Below the pieces are notes generated by a model. The model had not been told where the DNA came from. It saw nothing but the letters and a program-made list of their open reading frames with translations, and ran no database searches. The position numbers and the translations under genes were made by a program. A stretch of DNA of 64,000 nt, from the NCBI RefSeq assembly GCF_016907085.1, contig NZ_JAFBBJ010000001.1, forward strand, positions 1,240,001 to 1,304,000, given 5' to 3'. Positions 39,562 through 48,209 of this stretch are shown one piece after another. The DNA comes from Clavibacter michiganensis. Its GTDB lineage: Bacteria; Actinomycetota; Actinomycetes; Actinomycetales; Microbacteriaceae. Within the stretch, counting starts at the first letter, position 1, and each line of letters starts with the position of its first letter.

Positions 39562-40290
39562 GTGACCGACACGCGAGAGACCCCCGACCGCCCCGCCGCA
39601 TCCGCCGACGCCCTGGCCTCCTACGAGGCCTGGCACCGCGCCCGCCTCGCCGCCGTGACGAGCCCGTTCGGCAGCCTCGCGCTGATCCAGACGACGTGGC
39701 TCGAGCCCGGCCGGGAGGTCAGCGACCTCGAGGCGCTCGAGGGCCAGCCCGACACGGTGCAGCTCACGCGCCTCGAGCGCATCTCGCTCGACACCGGCGA
39801 GCCCGAGCACGGCTACCGGCTGTGGGACTCCGCGTCGCCGAGGAACCGCGCGTTCGAGGACATCGAGGTCTACCCGTACGCGCCCGAGTGGATCCTCGAG
39901 GGCCGCTTCGAGCGCGTCGACGACGACCGCGTGATCCCCTTCGAGCACATCGCCGACTCCGGCCGCACGCGCGAGCTGCCGGTCCCCGGCGACATCGTCG
40001 TGGAGATCGAGGGGGCCGAGGTGCGCCTCAGCGCGTTCGCGTCCGGCGACCGCCTCCAGCTCGTCTTCGCCGACGCGACCACCGGCCGCGAGAGCTACGC
40101 GCCCAGCCGCTTCCTCTTCCTCCCGCGCCCCGACGGCGACGGACCCGTGACCCTCGACTTCACGCGCGCCGTCGTCCCGCCGTGCGGCTTCTCCGACTGG
40201 ATGAACTGCCCGCTCCCGCCCGCCGGCAACCGCCTGACCGCGGCCGTCCGCGCCGGTGAGCGCCGCGTGGTCTATCGCGACGAGGCCTAG
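39562..40290 (+). CDS. DUF1684 family protein
   Basis: 242 residues. The family blocks are all present: a start with SYEAWHRAR, YPYAPEWILEGRFE, RTRELPVPGDIVVEIEG, SRFLFLPRPDGDG, and VVPPCGFSDWMNCPLPPAGNRL. Members are widespread in bacteria and of unknown function. The GTG has no good ribosome site or -10 box, so the start is less certain. Divergent from poxB and ending on a CTAG shared with the quinone reductase gene. Confidence 0.85.
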   Translation: MTDTRETPDRPAASADALASYEAWHRARLAAVTSPFGSLALIQTTWLEPGREVSDLEALEGQPDTVQLTRLERISLDTGEPEHGYRLWDSASPRNRAFEDIEVYPYAPEWILEGRFERVDDDRVIPFEHIADSGRTRELPVPGDIVVEIEGAEVRLSAFASGDRLQLVFADATTGRESYAPSRFLFLPRPDGDGPVTLDFTRAVVPPCGFSDWMNCPLPPAGNRLTAAVRAGERRVVYRDEA

Positions 40291-41249
40291 GGCACCAGCA
40301 CCACCTTGCCGGGCGCGTGGCTCCGGCGGGCGAAGCGGTGCGCGTCCGCGGCGTCGGCCAGGGTGAAGGTCTCCGCGATGCGGACCCGGAGGCGTCCCGC
40401 GCCCGCGTGGTCGGCCAGCTCCTGGCGCACGGACGCGCGGTACTCCGTGCCCGCGTCCTGTCCGGGTCCGTAGCCGAGGAGGCGGATGCCCGCCTCCGCC
40501 CGCTGGTCGGATCCCGTGATCGACGCGATCCGCCCGAGGTCGGCGACGAGCTCGACCGAGACGTCGAGCGCCTCGTCCGTGCCGACCGTGTCGACGGCCG
40601 CGTCGATGCCCTGCGGCGCCGCGGCGCGGATCCGGTCGGCCGACCCCTCGCCGTGGGCGACGGGGACCGCGCCGAGCTCGCGGAGCACGTCGTGGTTGCG
40701 CGCCGAGGCGGTCGCGACGACCGTGGCGCCGGCGATCCGCGCGAGCTGCACGGCCATGAGCCCCACGCCGCCGGAACCGCCGTGGACGAGGACGGTGTCG
40801 CCCGCTCCCACGCCGACGGCGTGCAGGGCGTGCGCCGCCGTGGTCCCGGCCAGCATCAGGCCGGCGGCCTCCTCCTCGCCGAGCGCCGCCGGCCGGCGGA
40901 TGAGCGACGACGGCGGTGCGACCACGTGGTCGGCGTACGCGGCCGTGACCGGGTAGACGATGACCTCCTCGCCGACGACCACGTCGCGCACGTCCGCGCC
41001 GACCTCGACGACCACCCCGGCGCACTCGAGGCCGAGCGTCGGCATCTCCTCCGTGAGACCGGCCTCGTCGCGCTGGTCGTCGTCGACCTCGTGGAAGGCG
41101 CCGCCGTAGAGCTTCCAGTCGATCGGGTTGACGCCGGCGGCGCGGACGCGGACGACGACCTCCCCGGCTCCCGCCCGGGGCGTGGGGACGTCGACGACGG
41201 CGAGGACCTCGGGTCCTCCGTGCTGGCGGGGTCGGATGGCTCGGGACAT
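40287..41249 (-). CDS. Zinc-independent quinone oxidoreductase-like MDR protein
   Basis: 320 residues starting MSRAIRPRQHGGPEVL at 41249, where AGGAGC is upstream; a 39-residue in-frame extension lacks support. NAAGVNPIDWK-type block (AAGVNPIDWKLYGG), NADPH motif VHGGSGGVGLMAVQLA and no zinc ligands place it with zeta-crystallin-like reductases. It should reduce quinones or enones with NADPH. Divergent from a LysR regulator whose palindromic operator lies between them. Confidence 0.9.
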   Translation of the reverse strand: MSRAIRPRQHGGPEVLAVVDVPTPRAGAGEVVVRVRAAGVNPIDWKLYGGAFHEVDDDQRDEAGLTEEMPTLGLECAGVVVEVGADVRDVVVGEEVIVYPVTAAYADHVVAPPSSLIRRPAALGEEEAAGLMLAGTTAAHALHAVGVGAGDTVLVHGGSGGVGLMAVQLARIAGATVVATASARNHDVLRELGAVPVAHGEGSADRIRAAAPQGIDAAVDTVGTDEALDVSVELVADLGRIASITGSDQRAEAGIRLLGYGPGQDAGTEYRASVRQELADHAGAGRLRVRIAETFTLADAADAHRFARRSHAPGKVVLVP

Positions 41250-41344
41250 GGCGGGCTCCTTCTCGTGGGCGGCGCGTCCGGCGAATCCGGGCGGATGGGG
41301 CGGGCGCCTGGGCCAGTCTCGGGTCGCGGTGGCCGTGCGTCCAG

Positions 41345-41370
41345 TGCAATGCTGATAAGCGTGCATTGCA
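41345..41370. promoter_or_regulatory. LysR-type operator palindrome
   Basis: TGCAATGC (41345-41352) and GCATTGCA (41363-41370) form a perfect 8-bp inverted repeat with a 10-nt A/T-containing spacer, within the gap between the divergent quinone reductase and LysR genes. It contains the T-N11-A type core of LysR sites and is about 20 nt upstream of the regulator start. Confidence 0.75.
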
Positions 41371-41392
41371 TCGGACGCAACAAGGAGGACCC

Positions 41393-42313
41393 GTGGCCCA
41401 GCTCGACCTGAACCTGCTCCGCGTGCTCGACGCCCTGGTCGCCACGAGCAGCGTCACCGAGGCCGCCTCCCGACTCGCCCTCTCGCCGCCCGCCGCCAGC
41501 CGCGCGCTCGGCCGGCTGCGCGTGAGCATGGGCGACGAGATCCTGGTGCGCGCCGGCCGCGGCATGGTGCCCACGCCGTTCGCGCTGCGCGTCGCCGCGT
41601 CGGTCCGCGCCCTCCTCGACGAGGCGGACGGCCTCACCCGCGCCGGGGAGGACGACCCCTCCACCTGGAACCGCGCCTTCACCATCCGCATGAACGAGTC
41701 GCTGATCCCCGTGCTCGCGCCCGCCCTCACGGAGCGCGTGGTCGCCGAGGCGCCGGGCGTCCTGCTGCGGTTCGTCCCGCAGGAGTCGAAGGACGCCGAG
41801 GGCCTGCGCGACGGGACCCTCGATCTCGACGTGGGGATCCGCGTGGCCTCGCCGCCCGACGTGCTCGCCGCGCCGCTCGTCACCGACCGCTTCGTCGCCG
41901 TCGTCGGCGCGCGCACGGCGCTCGGCCGGAAGACCACGCTCACGCTCGACGACCTCGCCGCCCACCCGCACGTCTCGGCCTCGCGGCGCGGCCATGCGCG
42001 CGGCCCGGTCGACGACACCCTCGAGGCCACGGGGCGGACGCGACGCGTCGTGGCGGTCGCGCCCACCTACGCGGTCGCGGCGCTCATGGTGGTGGGCAGC
42101 GGATCCATCTGCCTGCTCCCCGAGCTCATGACGGAGCGCCTCGTCGACGGCGGCGTCCCGCTCCGGGCGCACCGGCTGCCGTTCGACCTGCCGGAGGTGC
42201 AGGTGGACCAGCGCTGGCACCGCCGCGCCGACGCGGATCCCGCCTCCCGCTGGCTCCGCCGCGCGCTCGACGCCGTCGCGGTCGACGTCCAGGCCGCGCG
42301 CCGCCGCCCCTAG
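41393..42313 (+). CDS. LysR-family transcriptional regulator
   Basis: 306 residues from GTG 41393 (AAGGAGG 6 nt upstream). N-terminal helix-turn-helix LDLNLLRVLDALVATSSVTEAA and SPPAASRALGRLR, then the type 2 periplasmic-fold effector domain. A longer start at 41366 would run into the operator. By the usual LysR rule it controls the divergent quinone reductase and itself through the palindrome at 41345-41370. Its stop shares CTAG with the S9 peptidase stop. Confidence 0.92.
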   Translation: MAQLDLNLLRVLDALVATSSVTEAASRLALSPPAASRALGRLRVSMGDEILVRAGRGMVPTPFALRVAASVRALLDEADGLTRAGEDDPSTWNRAFTIRMNESLIPVLAPALTERVVAEAPGVLLRFVPQESKDAEGLRDGTLDLDVGIRVASPPDVLAAPLVTDRFVAVVGARTALGRKTTLTLDDLAAHPHVSASRRGHARGPVDDTLEATGRTRRVVAVAPTYAVAALMVVGSGSICLLPELMTERLVDGGVPLRAHRLPFDLPEVQVDQRWHRRADADPASRWLRRALDAVAVDVQAARRRP

Positions 42314-44445
42314 CCGAGCACCTCGGGCCGCACCCAGTCCTTCCCGTGCACGTGCTGGTCGAGGAACGCGAGCACCGTCCGGTACCAGACCACCGACTGC
42401 TGGGGCTTCAGGACCCAGTGGTTCTCGTCCGGGAAGATCAGGAACCGGTGCGGGGTCGTGCCGTCGTCCGCCGCGTGGTGCTCCGCGAGCTCCGACCACA
42501 GGCGCAGGCTCTCGCCGACCGGCACGCGGTAGTCGCGGTCGCCGTGGATCACGAGCATGGGCGTCACGATGTCGCGCACCGAATGGTGCGGCGAGTTCCG
42601 GTCGAGCCCCTCGGCCGAGAAGATGCTCTGCCAGTACTGCGACGAGTCGGTGGTGGGCCCGAACTGGTCGAGCGCCCACAGGCTCGCGTGGCTGACGATG
42701 GCGCGGAAGCGATCGGTGTGGCCCGCGACCCAGTTGGCCATGTAGCCGCCGAACGAGCCGCCCATCGCGGCCGTGCGCGTCTCGTCGACGTCGTCGCGCG
42801 CCTCGACGGCGTCCGTGATCGACATGAGATCCGTGAAGGGCGCCTCGCCCCACGCGTCCCAGCCGCGCGCGATGAAGTCGAGGCCGTAGCCGGTGCTCAG
42901 CGCGGGATCCGGCAGCAGCACCGCGTAGCCGCGCGCCACCATCACCTGCGGGATCCAGCGCCAGCTCCACGCGTTCCAGCTGTTGAGCGGGCCGCCGTGG
43001 ATCCACAGCAGCAGCGGCGCGGGCGCCTCGGCCGACGCGCCCTCGGGCAGCATCAGCCAGCCGCGCACGCGCGCGCCGTCGGCGGCCGTCGTCTCGACCT
43101 CGGTCATGGTGCCGGTGGTCGCGGGCACGGGTGCGGGCGTCGCGAGCTCCGTCACGGATCCATCGGCGGCCGACACGCGCACGGGGTGCGCGGGCGCCAT
43201 CCACGAGGAGCGGAGCGCGAGCACGTCGCCGGTCTCCCGGTCGACGTGCACGTCGGTGTAGGCGTGGTCGTCCCTCGTGAGCTGCGTGACGGCGTCGTCG
43301 AGGCCGATGCGGAACACGGGTCCGCGCCCGTCCTGGTCGGCCGTGACGACGAGGCCCTGCGAGTCCGCGTCGAACCGCAGCGAAGACGGCCAGCGGTCCC
43401 AGCCGGCGGCGACGCGGCGGGCGTCGGATCCGTCGAGCGCCGACACCCAGATCTCCTCCTGCGTGGGCGCGGCGGGCGTCGCGCGGTCGGTGCGCATGTA
43501 GGCGAGGAGGGCGCCGTCGGGGCTGATCGCGGGCGACTCGATGTCGGCGCCGGGCACGTCGAGGAGCGTGGTGCGCTCCCCGGTCGCGACGTCGATCGAC
43601 ACGAGCGCCTGCCGGTCGCCGCGGCGCTCCTTCACGCCGACCGCGACGACGAGCGTGCGGCCGTCCGGCGAGAGCGCGGCGGCCGCGTGGTCGAGGCTGC
43701 GGCCGGGCCGCGGGGTGAGGTCGCGCGGGCGCGGCAGGGAGGTCGGGTACGGCTGGGCGGTGGGGGCCGTGGCCGCGGATCCGCCGTCTTCCACCGCGGC
43801 CTCGGCGGCGAGCGCCGTGGCCGCGTCCGCCGTCGTGGGCCGCGCGGGCTCCTCGACGAGCGCGTCGGCGAGGTCGAGGGCGAACAGGTGCGGCTCGTCA
43901 GGGCCGAGGTCGTGGTCCCAGTAGCGCACGGGGTACCTCTCGTGCAGGATCGCGTTGACCTTGAGGTCCGACCGCGTCGTGCGCGCCACGGCGTCGGCCT
44001 CGAGCGAGGCGGATCCGGGCAGCAGCGGCGCCTGCAGGATCACCGTGGCCGCGTCGCGCGCGACGGCCGCGATGCCGTCCACGCCGCCGGCGAGCCGGGT
44101 CAGCGCGCGGGCCTCGCCGCCGGCGGCCGGGAGGATCCACAGCTGCGCGGCGTCCTTCTCGTCGGCGTCGTCGGCGTCGGGCCGGGAGGAGACGAAGAGG
44201 AGGTCGCCGGTCGCGGTGAAGGCGGCGCCCGCCTCGCTCTTCGCCGAGCGGGTGAGGCGCTGCGGCACGCCGCCGCCTCCCGCGGGCACGACCCAGAGGG
44301 CGTGGCGGTAGCCGGTCCTCGCGGCGTCGAGGGTCGTGACGGTGAGCACCGCGCGGCGTCCGTCGGGCGAGAGCACGAGGCCGCCGAGGCGCGGTATGGC
44401 GATGAAGTCGTCGAGCTCGGAGAAGGGGGTGCGGGTGTCGGGCAT
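42310..44445 (-). CDS. S9C-type prolyl oligopeptidase family serine peptidase
   Basis: 711 residues with an N-terminal WD40-like propeller (SPDGRRAVLTV, SPDGRTLVVAVG, SPDGALLAYMR) and a C-terminal hydrolase domain. Triad regions are GGSFGGYMANW (Ser), GDRDYRVPVGES (Asp) and FPDENHWVLKP (His), matching acylaminoacyl-peptidase-like enzymes. Cytoplasmic. The start at 44445 lies 6 nt after a TAGCGT box. Divergent from a TetR regulator, which may control it. Confidence 0.93.
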   Translation of the reverse strand: MPDTRTPFSELDDFIAIPRLGGLVLSPDGRRAVLTVTTLDAARTGYRHALWVVPAGGGGVPQRLTRSAKSEAGAAFTATGDLLFVSSRPDADDADEKDAAQLWILPAAGGEARALTRLAGGVDGIAAVARDAATVILQAPLLPGSASLEADAVARTTRSDLKVNAILHERYPVRYWDHDLGPDEPHLFALDLADALVEEPARPTTADAATALAAEAAVEDGGSAATAPTAQPYPTSLPRPRDLTPRPGRSLDHAAAALSPDGRTLVVAVGVKERRGDRQALVSIDVATGERTTLLDVPGADIESPAISPDGALLAYMRTDRATPAAPTQEEIWVSALDGSDARRVAAGWDRWPSSLRFDADSQGLVVTADQDGRGPVFRIGLDDAVTQLTRDDHAYTDVHVDRETGDVLALRSSWMAPAHPVRVSAADGSVTELATPAPVPATTGTMTEVETTAADGARVRGWLMLPEGASAEAPAPLLLWIHGGPLNSWNAWSWRWIPQVMVARGYAVLLPDPALSTGYGLDFIARGWDAWGEAPFTDLMSITDAVEARDDVDETRTAAMGGSFGGYMANWVAGHTDRFRAIVSHASLWALDQFGPTTDSSQYWQSIFSAEGLDRNSPHHSVRDIVTPMLVIHGDRDYRVPVGESLRLWSELAEHHAADDGTTPHRFLIFPDENHWVLKPQQSVVWYRTVLAFLDQHVHGKDWVRPEVLG

Positions 44446-44451
44446 GCTCCC

Positions 44452-44457
44452 ACGCTA
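44452..44457 (-). promoter_or_regulatory. -10 box (TAGCGT), leaderless start
   Basis: On the minus strand TAGCGT ends 6 nt before the ATG at 44445. Confidence 0.5.
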
Positions 44458-44537
44458 GCCGCGGCGACTCCCGACGCCGGCCGACGGAGCCGCGACGGCC
44501 GACCCTCCCGCCGCCGAGCGCGGTGCGGGCGGGATCC

Positions 44538-44549
44538 TTTGGGCCCAAA
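44538..44549. promoter_or_regulatory. 12-bp palindrome, probable TetR operator
   Basis: TTTGGGCCCAAA is a perfect palindrome covering the -35 position of the tetR promoter (its -10 box is at 44568-44573) in the divergent gap to the S9 peptidase. Confidence 0.65.
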
Positions 44550-44567
44550 TCCCTGGCGCCGTCACGG

Positions 44568-44573
44568 TAGGAT
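44568..44573 (+). promoter_or_regulatory. -10 box (TAGGAT), leaderless start
   Basis: TAGGAT ends 7 nt before ATG 44581; the spacer CGAGCGC has no ribosome-site match, so leaderless initiation is likely. Confidence 0.6.
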
Positions 44574-44580
44574 CGAGCGC

Positions 44581-45480
44581 ATGGAGCGGCGAGCCGGTCG
44601 GGTCGGGAGGCCCGCGCGCGTCTCGCGGAGGCTCATCGCGGAGGCGGCCCTCGAGGTCGGCCTCAGCACCCTCACCCTCACCTCGCTCGCGAACCGCCTG
44701 GGCGTCGACCACTCGACGCTGTACCGGCACGTCGCGAGCCGCGACGACATCGTCCTCCTGGCGTGCGACACCGCCATCGCGCGGATGGACTGGCCGACCG
44801 TCCCCGACTCCCCCGCCGCCCGGCTCGCGGCCGCCGACGACACCTCGTGGCGCACCTACCTCGAGCAGGCCGTCGAGCGGATCTGGGACATGTACGACCG
44901 GCACCCGGGCCTCGCCAGCGCGATCCACCACCTCGACACGGCCCCCGACCAGGTCGTCCTGCGCTTCACCGGGGCGATCCGCGACCTCATGCGCATGGGC
45001 TTCGCGGAGGCGGAGGCCGTGCTGGTGCTCGACACCGTGCTCGACATCGGCGTGGAGTCCTACGTCGGGTGGGAGCGCGTGCTGGCCGCGGGCGTCGGCG
45101 CGGCCGACCGTCCCGCGTCGTCGTCGCCCATCGTGGACGCCACGATGCCGGCCGCCATGGGACGCGGGCTGCTCGCCCTGGCCGCCGAGGCGGTCCACGC
45201 CGACCACGCGGCCGACGCCGACGCCGCGGCGACGGCCCCCGCGTCCCGTCGTAGCGGACCCGCGCACTCGGCGGGTGCCCCCGACGCGCTGCACGCGCGC
45301 GAGGAGGCGGCGCAGCGCGACGCCCTCGGCACGATGGACCGCGTCACCGCCCGGTTCGCCGGGGAGGTGGCGACGGGATCCGCCGCGACGCCGCGCGACT
45401 GGTGGCGGCGCAAGCTCGGCGTGGTCCTCGCGGGCGTGGGCGGGCTGCGCTCCCCGGGACCCGCGGCGTCCGACCGCTAG
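44581..45480 (+). CDS. TetR/AcrR-family regulator with TetR-C-like domain
   Basis: 299 residues, longer than the usual 190-230. N-terminal helix-turn-helix: LTLTSLANRLGVDHSTLYRHVASRDDIV. The ligand domain follows; an Ala/Asp/His-rich insertion (about residues 200-240) accounts for the length. It probably represses itself and perhaps the divergent S9 peptidase through the palindrome at 44538-44549. Its stop is shared with the convergent SGNH hydrolase gene (CTAG 45477-45480). Confidence 0.88.
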   Translation: MERRAGRVGRPARVSRRLIAEAALEVGLSTLTLTSLANRLGVDHSTLYRHVASRDDIVLLACDTAIARMDWPTVPDSPAARLAAADDTSWRTYLEQAVERIWDMYDRHPGLASAIHHLDTAPDQVVLRFTGAIRDLMRMGFAEAEAVLVLDTVLDIGVESYVGWERVLAAGVGAADRPASSSPIVDATMPAAMGRGLLALAAEAVHADHAADADAAATAPASRRSGPAHSAGAPDALHAREEAAQRDALGTMDRVTARFAGEVATGSAATPRDWWRRKLGVVLAGVGGLRSPGPAASDR

Positions 45481-46094
45481 GACGCGGCCGGACGCTCCGC
45501 GTCGTCCCCGCCCTCGTCGTCCGCGGCGTCCCGCGCGGCGAGCACGGGAGCGAGCACCGCGCGCACGGCGGCCGCCCCGTCGTCGTTGAGGTGCAGCCGG
45601 TCGTCCGTGAGCGTGGGTGCGAGCTCGCCGTCGCCGAAGCCGAGGGCGGGCCACAGGTCGACGTGCTCGGCGCGGACCGCCGGCGCGTACTGGCGGATGT
45701 GCACGTTGACGACGCGGATCCGCTCGGCGTGCTCCCGCCCGCGCGGCGGGACCGAGAGCACGACGATCCGGGCCGCCGGGAGGTCGCGTCGGAGGTGCGC
45801 GAGGATCGTCTCCAGCGCGCGGACGGTCTCCTCCGGGCCGCGGCGCGCGGCGCCGAGATCGTGCGTGCCGCAGGACACCACCACGGTCGCGGGATCCGCG
45901 GCCACCGCGTCGGGCAGGAGCGCGAGCACGTCGTCGGTGGTCTGGCCGGCCCGGCCGAGGTGCACGATCCGCGCCTGCCCGTCAGGGCCGTCAGGGCCGT
46001 CGTCGCCGTCAGGAGCGGGCACGATGGCGCCCCAGCCGCCGTCCCCCGTCAGGCTGTCGCCCAGGAGGACGGTCGTGCGTTCGCGCGGTGCCAT
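45477..46094 (-). CDS. SGNH/GDSL-family hydrolase
   Basis: 205 residues read from ATG 46094, which has GAGAGG upstream; starts further out at 46121 or 46145 remain possible. Block I VLLGDSLTGDGGW holds the Ser nucleophile, block III is VVSCGTHDLG, and block V DRLHLNDDG holds Asp and His. No signal peptide, so a cytoplasmic esterase or deacylase is expected. Confidence 0.85.
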   Translation of the reverse strand: MAPRERTTVLLGDSLTGDGGWGAIVPAPDGDDGPDGPDGQARIVHLGRAGQTTDDVLALLPDAVAADPATVVVSCGTHDLGAARRGPEETVRALETILAHLRRDLPAARIVVLSVPPRGREHAERIRVVNVHIRQYAPAVRAEHVDLWPALGFGDGELAPTLTDDRLHLNDDGAAAVRAVLAPVLAARDAADDEGGDDAERPAAS

Positions 46095-46170
46095 GGATCC
46101 GCCTCTCGTCGTGCCCATCATGGTCCCCGCGCCCGCGGAAGTCACCGGATCGGCGCCCGCCTCGGCCGTG

Positions 46171-46611
46171 CTACCGACGCGACACCCGGCGCCACCAGCG
46201 TCGACGGCGCGGCGAGAGCACGAGCACGGCGACCGCGATGAGGAGCGGGAGGGACAGGATCGCGGCGACCAGCGCGCCCGCCTGCCCGGGGTTCAGGGGG
46301 ATGCCGAGCACGTCGATGGTGACGCGCGACGCGGCCCCGTCCGTGAGGTCGGTGATGCTGCGGTCGTCGGCCGCGTCGACCGGCATGGGCTTCCAGGCCT
46401 CGGAGGCCGCGGGGGACGGCGTCTTCGAGGCGGACGGCGTGCGCCCGGCGGCCGATCCGTCGCCCGAGATGATCGCGAGGTCGGCCCGCGCCTGCACGGG
46501 CGCGGACACGCTCATGGTCACGGCCGTCGCGAGGCCGGCCGACGCGAGGGCGATGCCCACGAGGGTCAGGAGGATCAGGCCGACGCGCGGGGCCCCGATC
46601 CGCCGGCTCAC
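46171..46611 (-). CDS. Membrane protein with extracytoplasmic loop
   Basis: 146 residues starting at a GTG that overlaps the stop of the upstream gene (GTGA). Two helices, VGLILLTLVGIALASAGLATAV near the start and AGALVAAILSLPLLIAVAVLVL near the end, bracket an 80-residue polar loop; the C-terminus is very basic (SPRRRRWWRRVSRR). The tight coupling suggests it works with the DUF2867 protein. No family recognised. Confidence 0.7.
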   Translation of the reverse strand: MSRRIGAPRVGLILLTLVGIALASAGLATAVTMSVSAPVQARADLAIISGDGSAAGRTPSASKTPSPAASEAWKPMPVDAADDRSITDLTDGAASRVTIDVLGIPLNPGQAGALVAAILSLPLLIAVAVLVLSPRRRRWWRRVSRR

Positions 46612-48134
46612 CGTGCGGCCCCCTCGAGGGCGCGCTCGGCCTCACGGCGCTTCGTCGCGGCGAGCGCCTTGGCGGTGATGCGGGTGGCCATCGACGTGAA
46701 GATCACGCCGTGGAAGGGAAGGATCGAGAACCAGTACAGCCGGCCCGCGAGGCCCGAGGGGAAGAAGATCGCACGCTGCCGGTAGTCGCTGCCGCCGCCC
46801 TCGCGGGGCGTGGAGCTGAGCTCGAGCCAGGCCTCGCCGGGCAGCTTCATCTCGGCGCGCAGCCGCAGGGCGGAGCCGCGCTCGATGTGCTCGACCCGCC
46901 AGAAGTCGAGCGCGTCGCCGGTCTGCAGGGTGGTCGCGCTGCGGCGGCCCCGGCGAAGGCCCACTCCGCCGACGAGCTTGTCCATCCAGCCGCGTGCGGC
47001 CCACGCGACGGGCAGCGAGTACCAGCCGTTGTCACCGCCGATCGACTCGATCACGGCCCAGAGGTCCTCGGGCGCGGCGTCGGTCGCGCGCTCCTTGAGG
47101 TCGAGGTAGACGGTGTGGCCCGACCACTCGGGGTCGCTCGGCAGCAGGTCGCTGGGCGCGCCGACGACGGCGGAGTCCTTCCAGCTGGTCTCGACGACCC
47201 CGTCGCGCATCTTGCCGAGCGCGAGGCGGACCGAGCGGCGGTAGCCGGTGAGGCCGCCCTCGGGGTCGGGGATGTAGCGCGAGATGTCGTGCTCGCCCAT
47301 GACGCAGTCGTACTGGAGCGACTCGATGATCGGCACGGCGAGCGTCCGCGGGATGGGCGTGACGACGTTGACCCAGTGCGCGGCGAGGCGCGGCGCGAAG
47401 ACCGGGATGGAGGCGATGGGCCGCTGCGGCAGGCCGGCCTCGACCGCGTAGCCGTTCATCATCTGGCCGTAGCGGAGCACGTCCGGGCCGCCGATGTCGA
47501 AGGTGCGGTTGAGGTCGTCCGGCAGGTCGGCTGCCGCGACGAGGTAGTAGAGGACGTCGCGGATCGCGATGGGCTGGATGAAGTTGCGCACCCAGCCGGG
47601 CGCGGGCATGAACGGCAGCACCTCGGTGAGGTGGCGGATCATCTCGAACGACGTGGAGCCGGATCCGATGACCACGCCCGCCTGCAGGGCGATGGTCGGC
47701 ACGCCGCTCGCGAGGAGCACGTCGCCGACGGCCTTGCGGCTCGCGAGGTGCTTCGAGAGCTCGTCGGTGTCGGGGTGCAGCCCGCCCAGGTAGACGATGC
47801 GACCCACGCCAGCGGCCTTCGCGGCCCTCGCGACGTGCTCGGCGGAGGCGCGCTCCGACGACGCGAAGTCGCCCTTGGATCCCATGCCGTGCACGAGGTA
47901 GTAGAGGACGTCGACGCCGTCGACCGCGGGTGCGAGCGTGGCGGCGTCGGCGAGGTCGCCGCGCACGACCTCGACGTCGTCGCGCCAGGGCACGTCGGTC
48001 AGGCGACGCGGATCCCGGACGAGGACGCGCACCCGGAAGCCGGCCTCGAGGAGGCGGGGCACGAGCCGACCGCCGATGTAGCCCGTCGCTCCGGTCACGA
48101 GGGCGAGACGGGAGGCGGCGCTCGGCGATGTCAT
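46608..48134 (-). CDS. NAD(P)-binding epimerase-like protein with C-terminal DUF2867
   Basis: 508 residues. Residues 1-300 are an atypical SDR: VTGATGYIGGRLVPRLL at residue 14, VRVLVRDPRRL, DVLYYLVHGMGS and IVYLGGLHP. Residues about 330-500 are a DUF2867 domain (GDNGWYSLPVAW, ALRLRAEMKLPGEAWLEL, RLYWFSILPFHGVIF), a START-like fold. The architecture is common in actinobacteria and of unknown activity, possibly lipid or membrane-linked. The start lies 6 nt after TAGCGT. Confidence 0.9.
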   Translation of the reverse strand: MTSPSAASRLALVTGATGYIGGRLVPRLLEAGFRVRVLVRDPRRLTDVPWRDDVEVVRGDLADAATLAPAVDGVDVLYYLVHGMGSKGDFASSERASAEHVARAAKAAGVGRIVYLGGLHPDTDELSKHLASRKAVGDVLLASGVPTIALQAGVVIGSGSTSFEMIRHLTEVLPFMPAPGWVRNFIQPIAIRDVLYYLVAAADLPDDLNRTFDIGGPDVLRYGQMMNGYAVEAGLPQRPIASIPVFAPRLAAHWVNVVTPIPRTLAVPIIESLQYDCVMGEHDISRYIPDPEGGLTGYRRSVRLALGKMRDGVVETSWKDSAVVGAPSDLLPSDPEWSGHTVYLDLKERATDAAPEDLWAVIESIGGDNGWYSLPVAWAARGWMDKLVGGVGLRRGRRSATTLQTGDALDFWRVEHIERGSALRLRAEMKLPGEAWLELSSTPREGGGSDYRQRAIFFPSGLAGRLYWFSILPFHGVIFTSMATRITAKALAATKRREAERALEGAAR

Positions 48135-48140
48135 TCCCTC

Positions 48141-48146
48141 ACGCTA
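48141..48146 (-). promoter_or_regulatory. -10 box (TAGCGT), leaderless start
   Basis: On the minus strand TAGCGT ends 6 nt before the ATG at 48134; the spacer GAGGGA could also act as a close ribosome site. Confidence 0.45.
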
Positions 48147-48209
48147 GGCAATCAGCCTGGCAAGCGGCTCCCAGGAGCCGGGACGGCCGGTGGGCGACGC
48201 CTTGCGGGA

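Noticed and set aside
46142..46645. A 167-codon minus-strand frame overlapping the membrane protein at 46171-46611
   Set aside because: Arg/Pro/Gly-rich without hydrophobic segments; the other frame has two clean membrane helices and a GTGA overlap with its neighbour.
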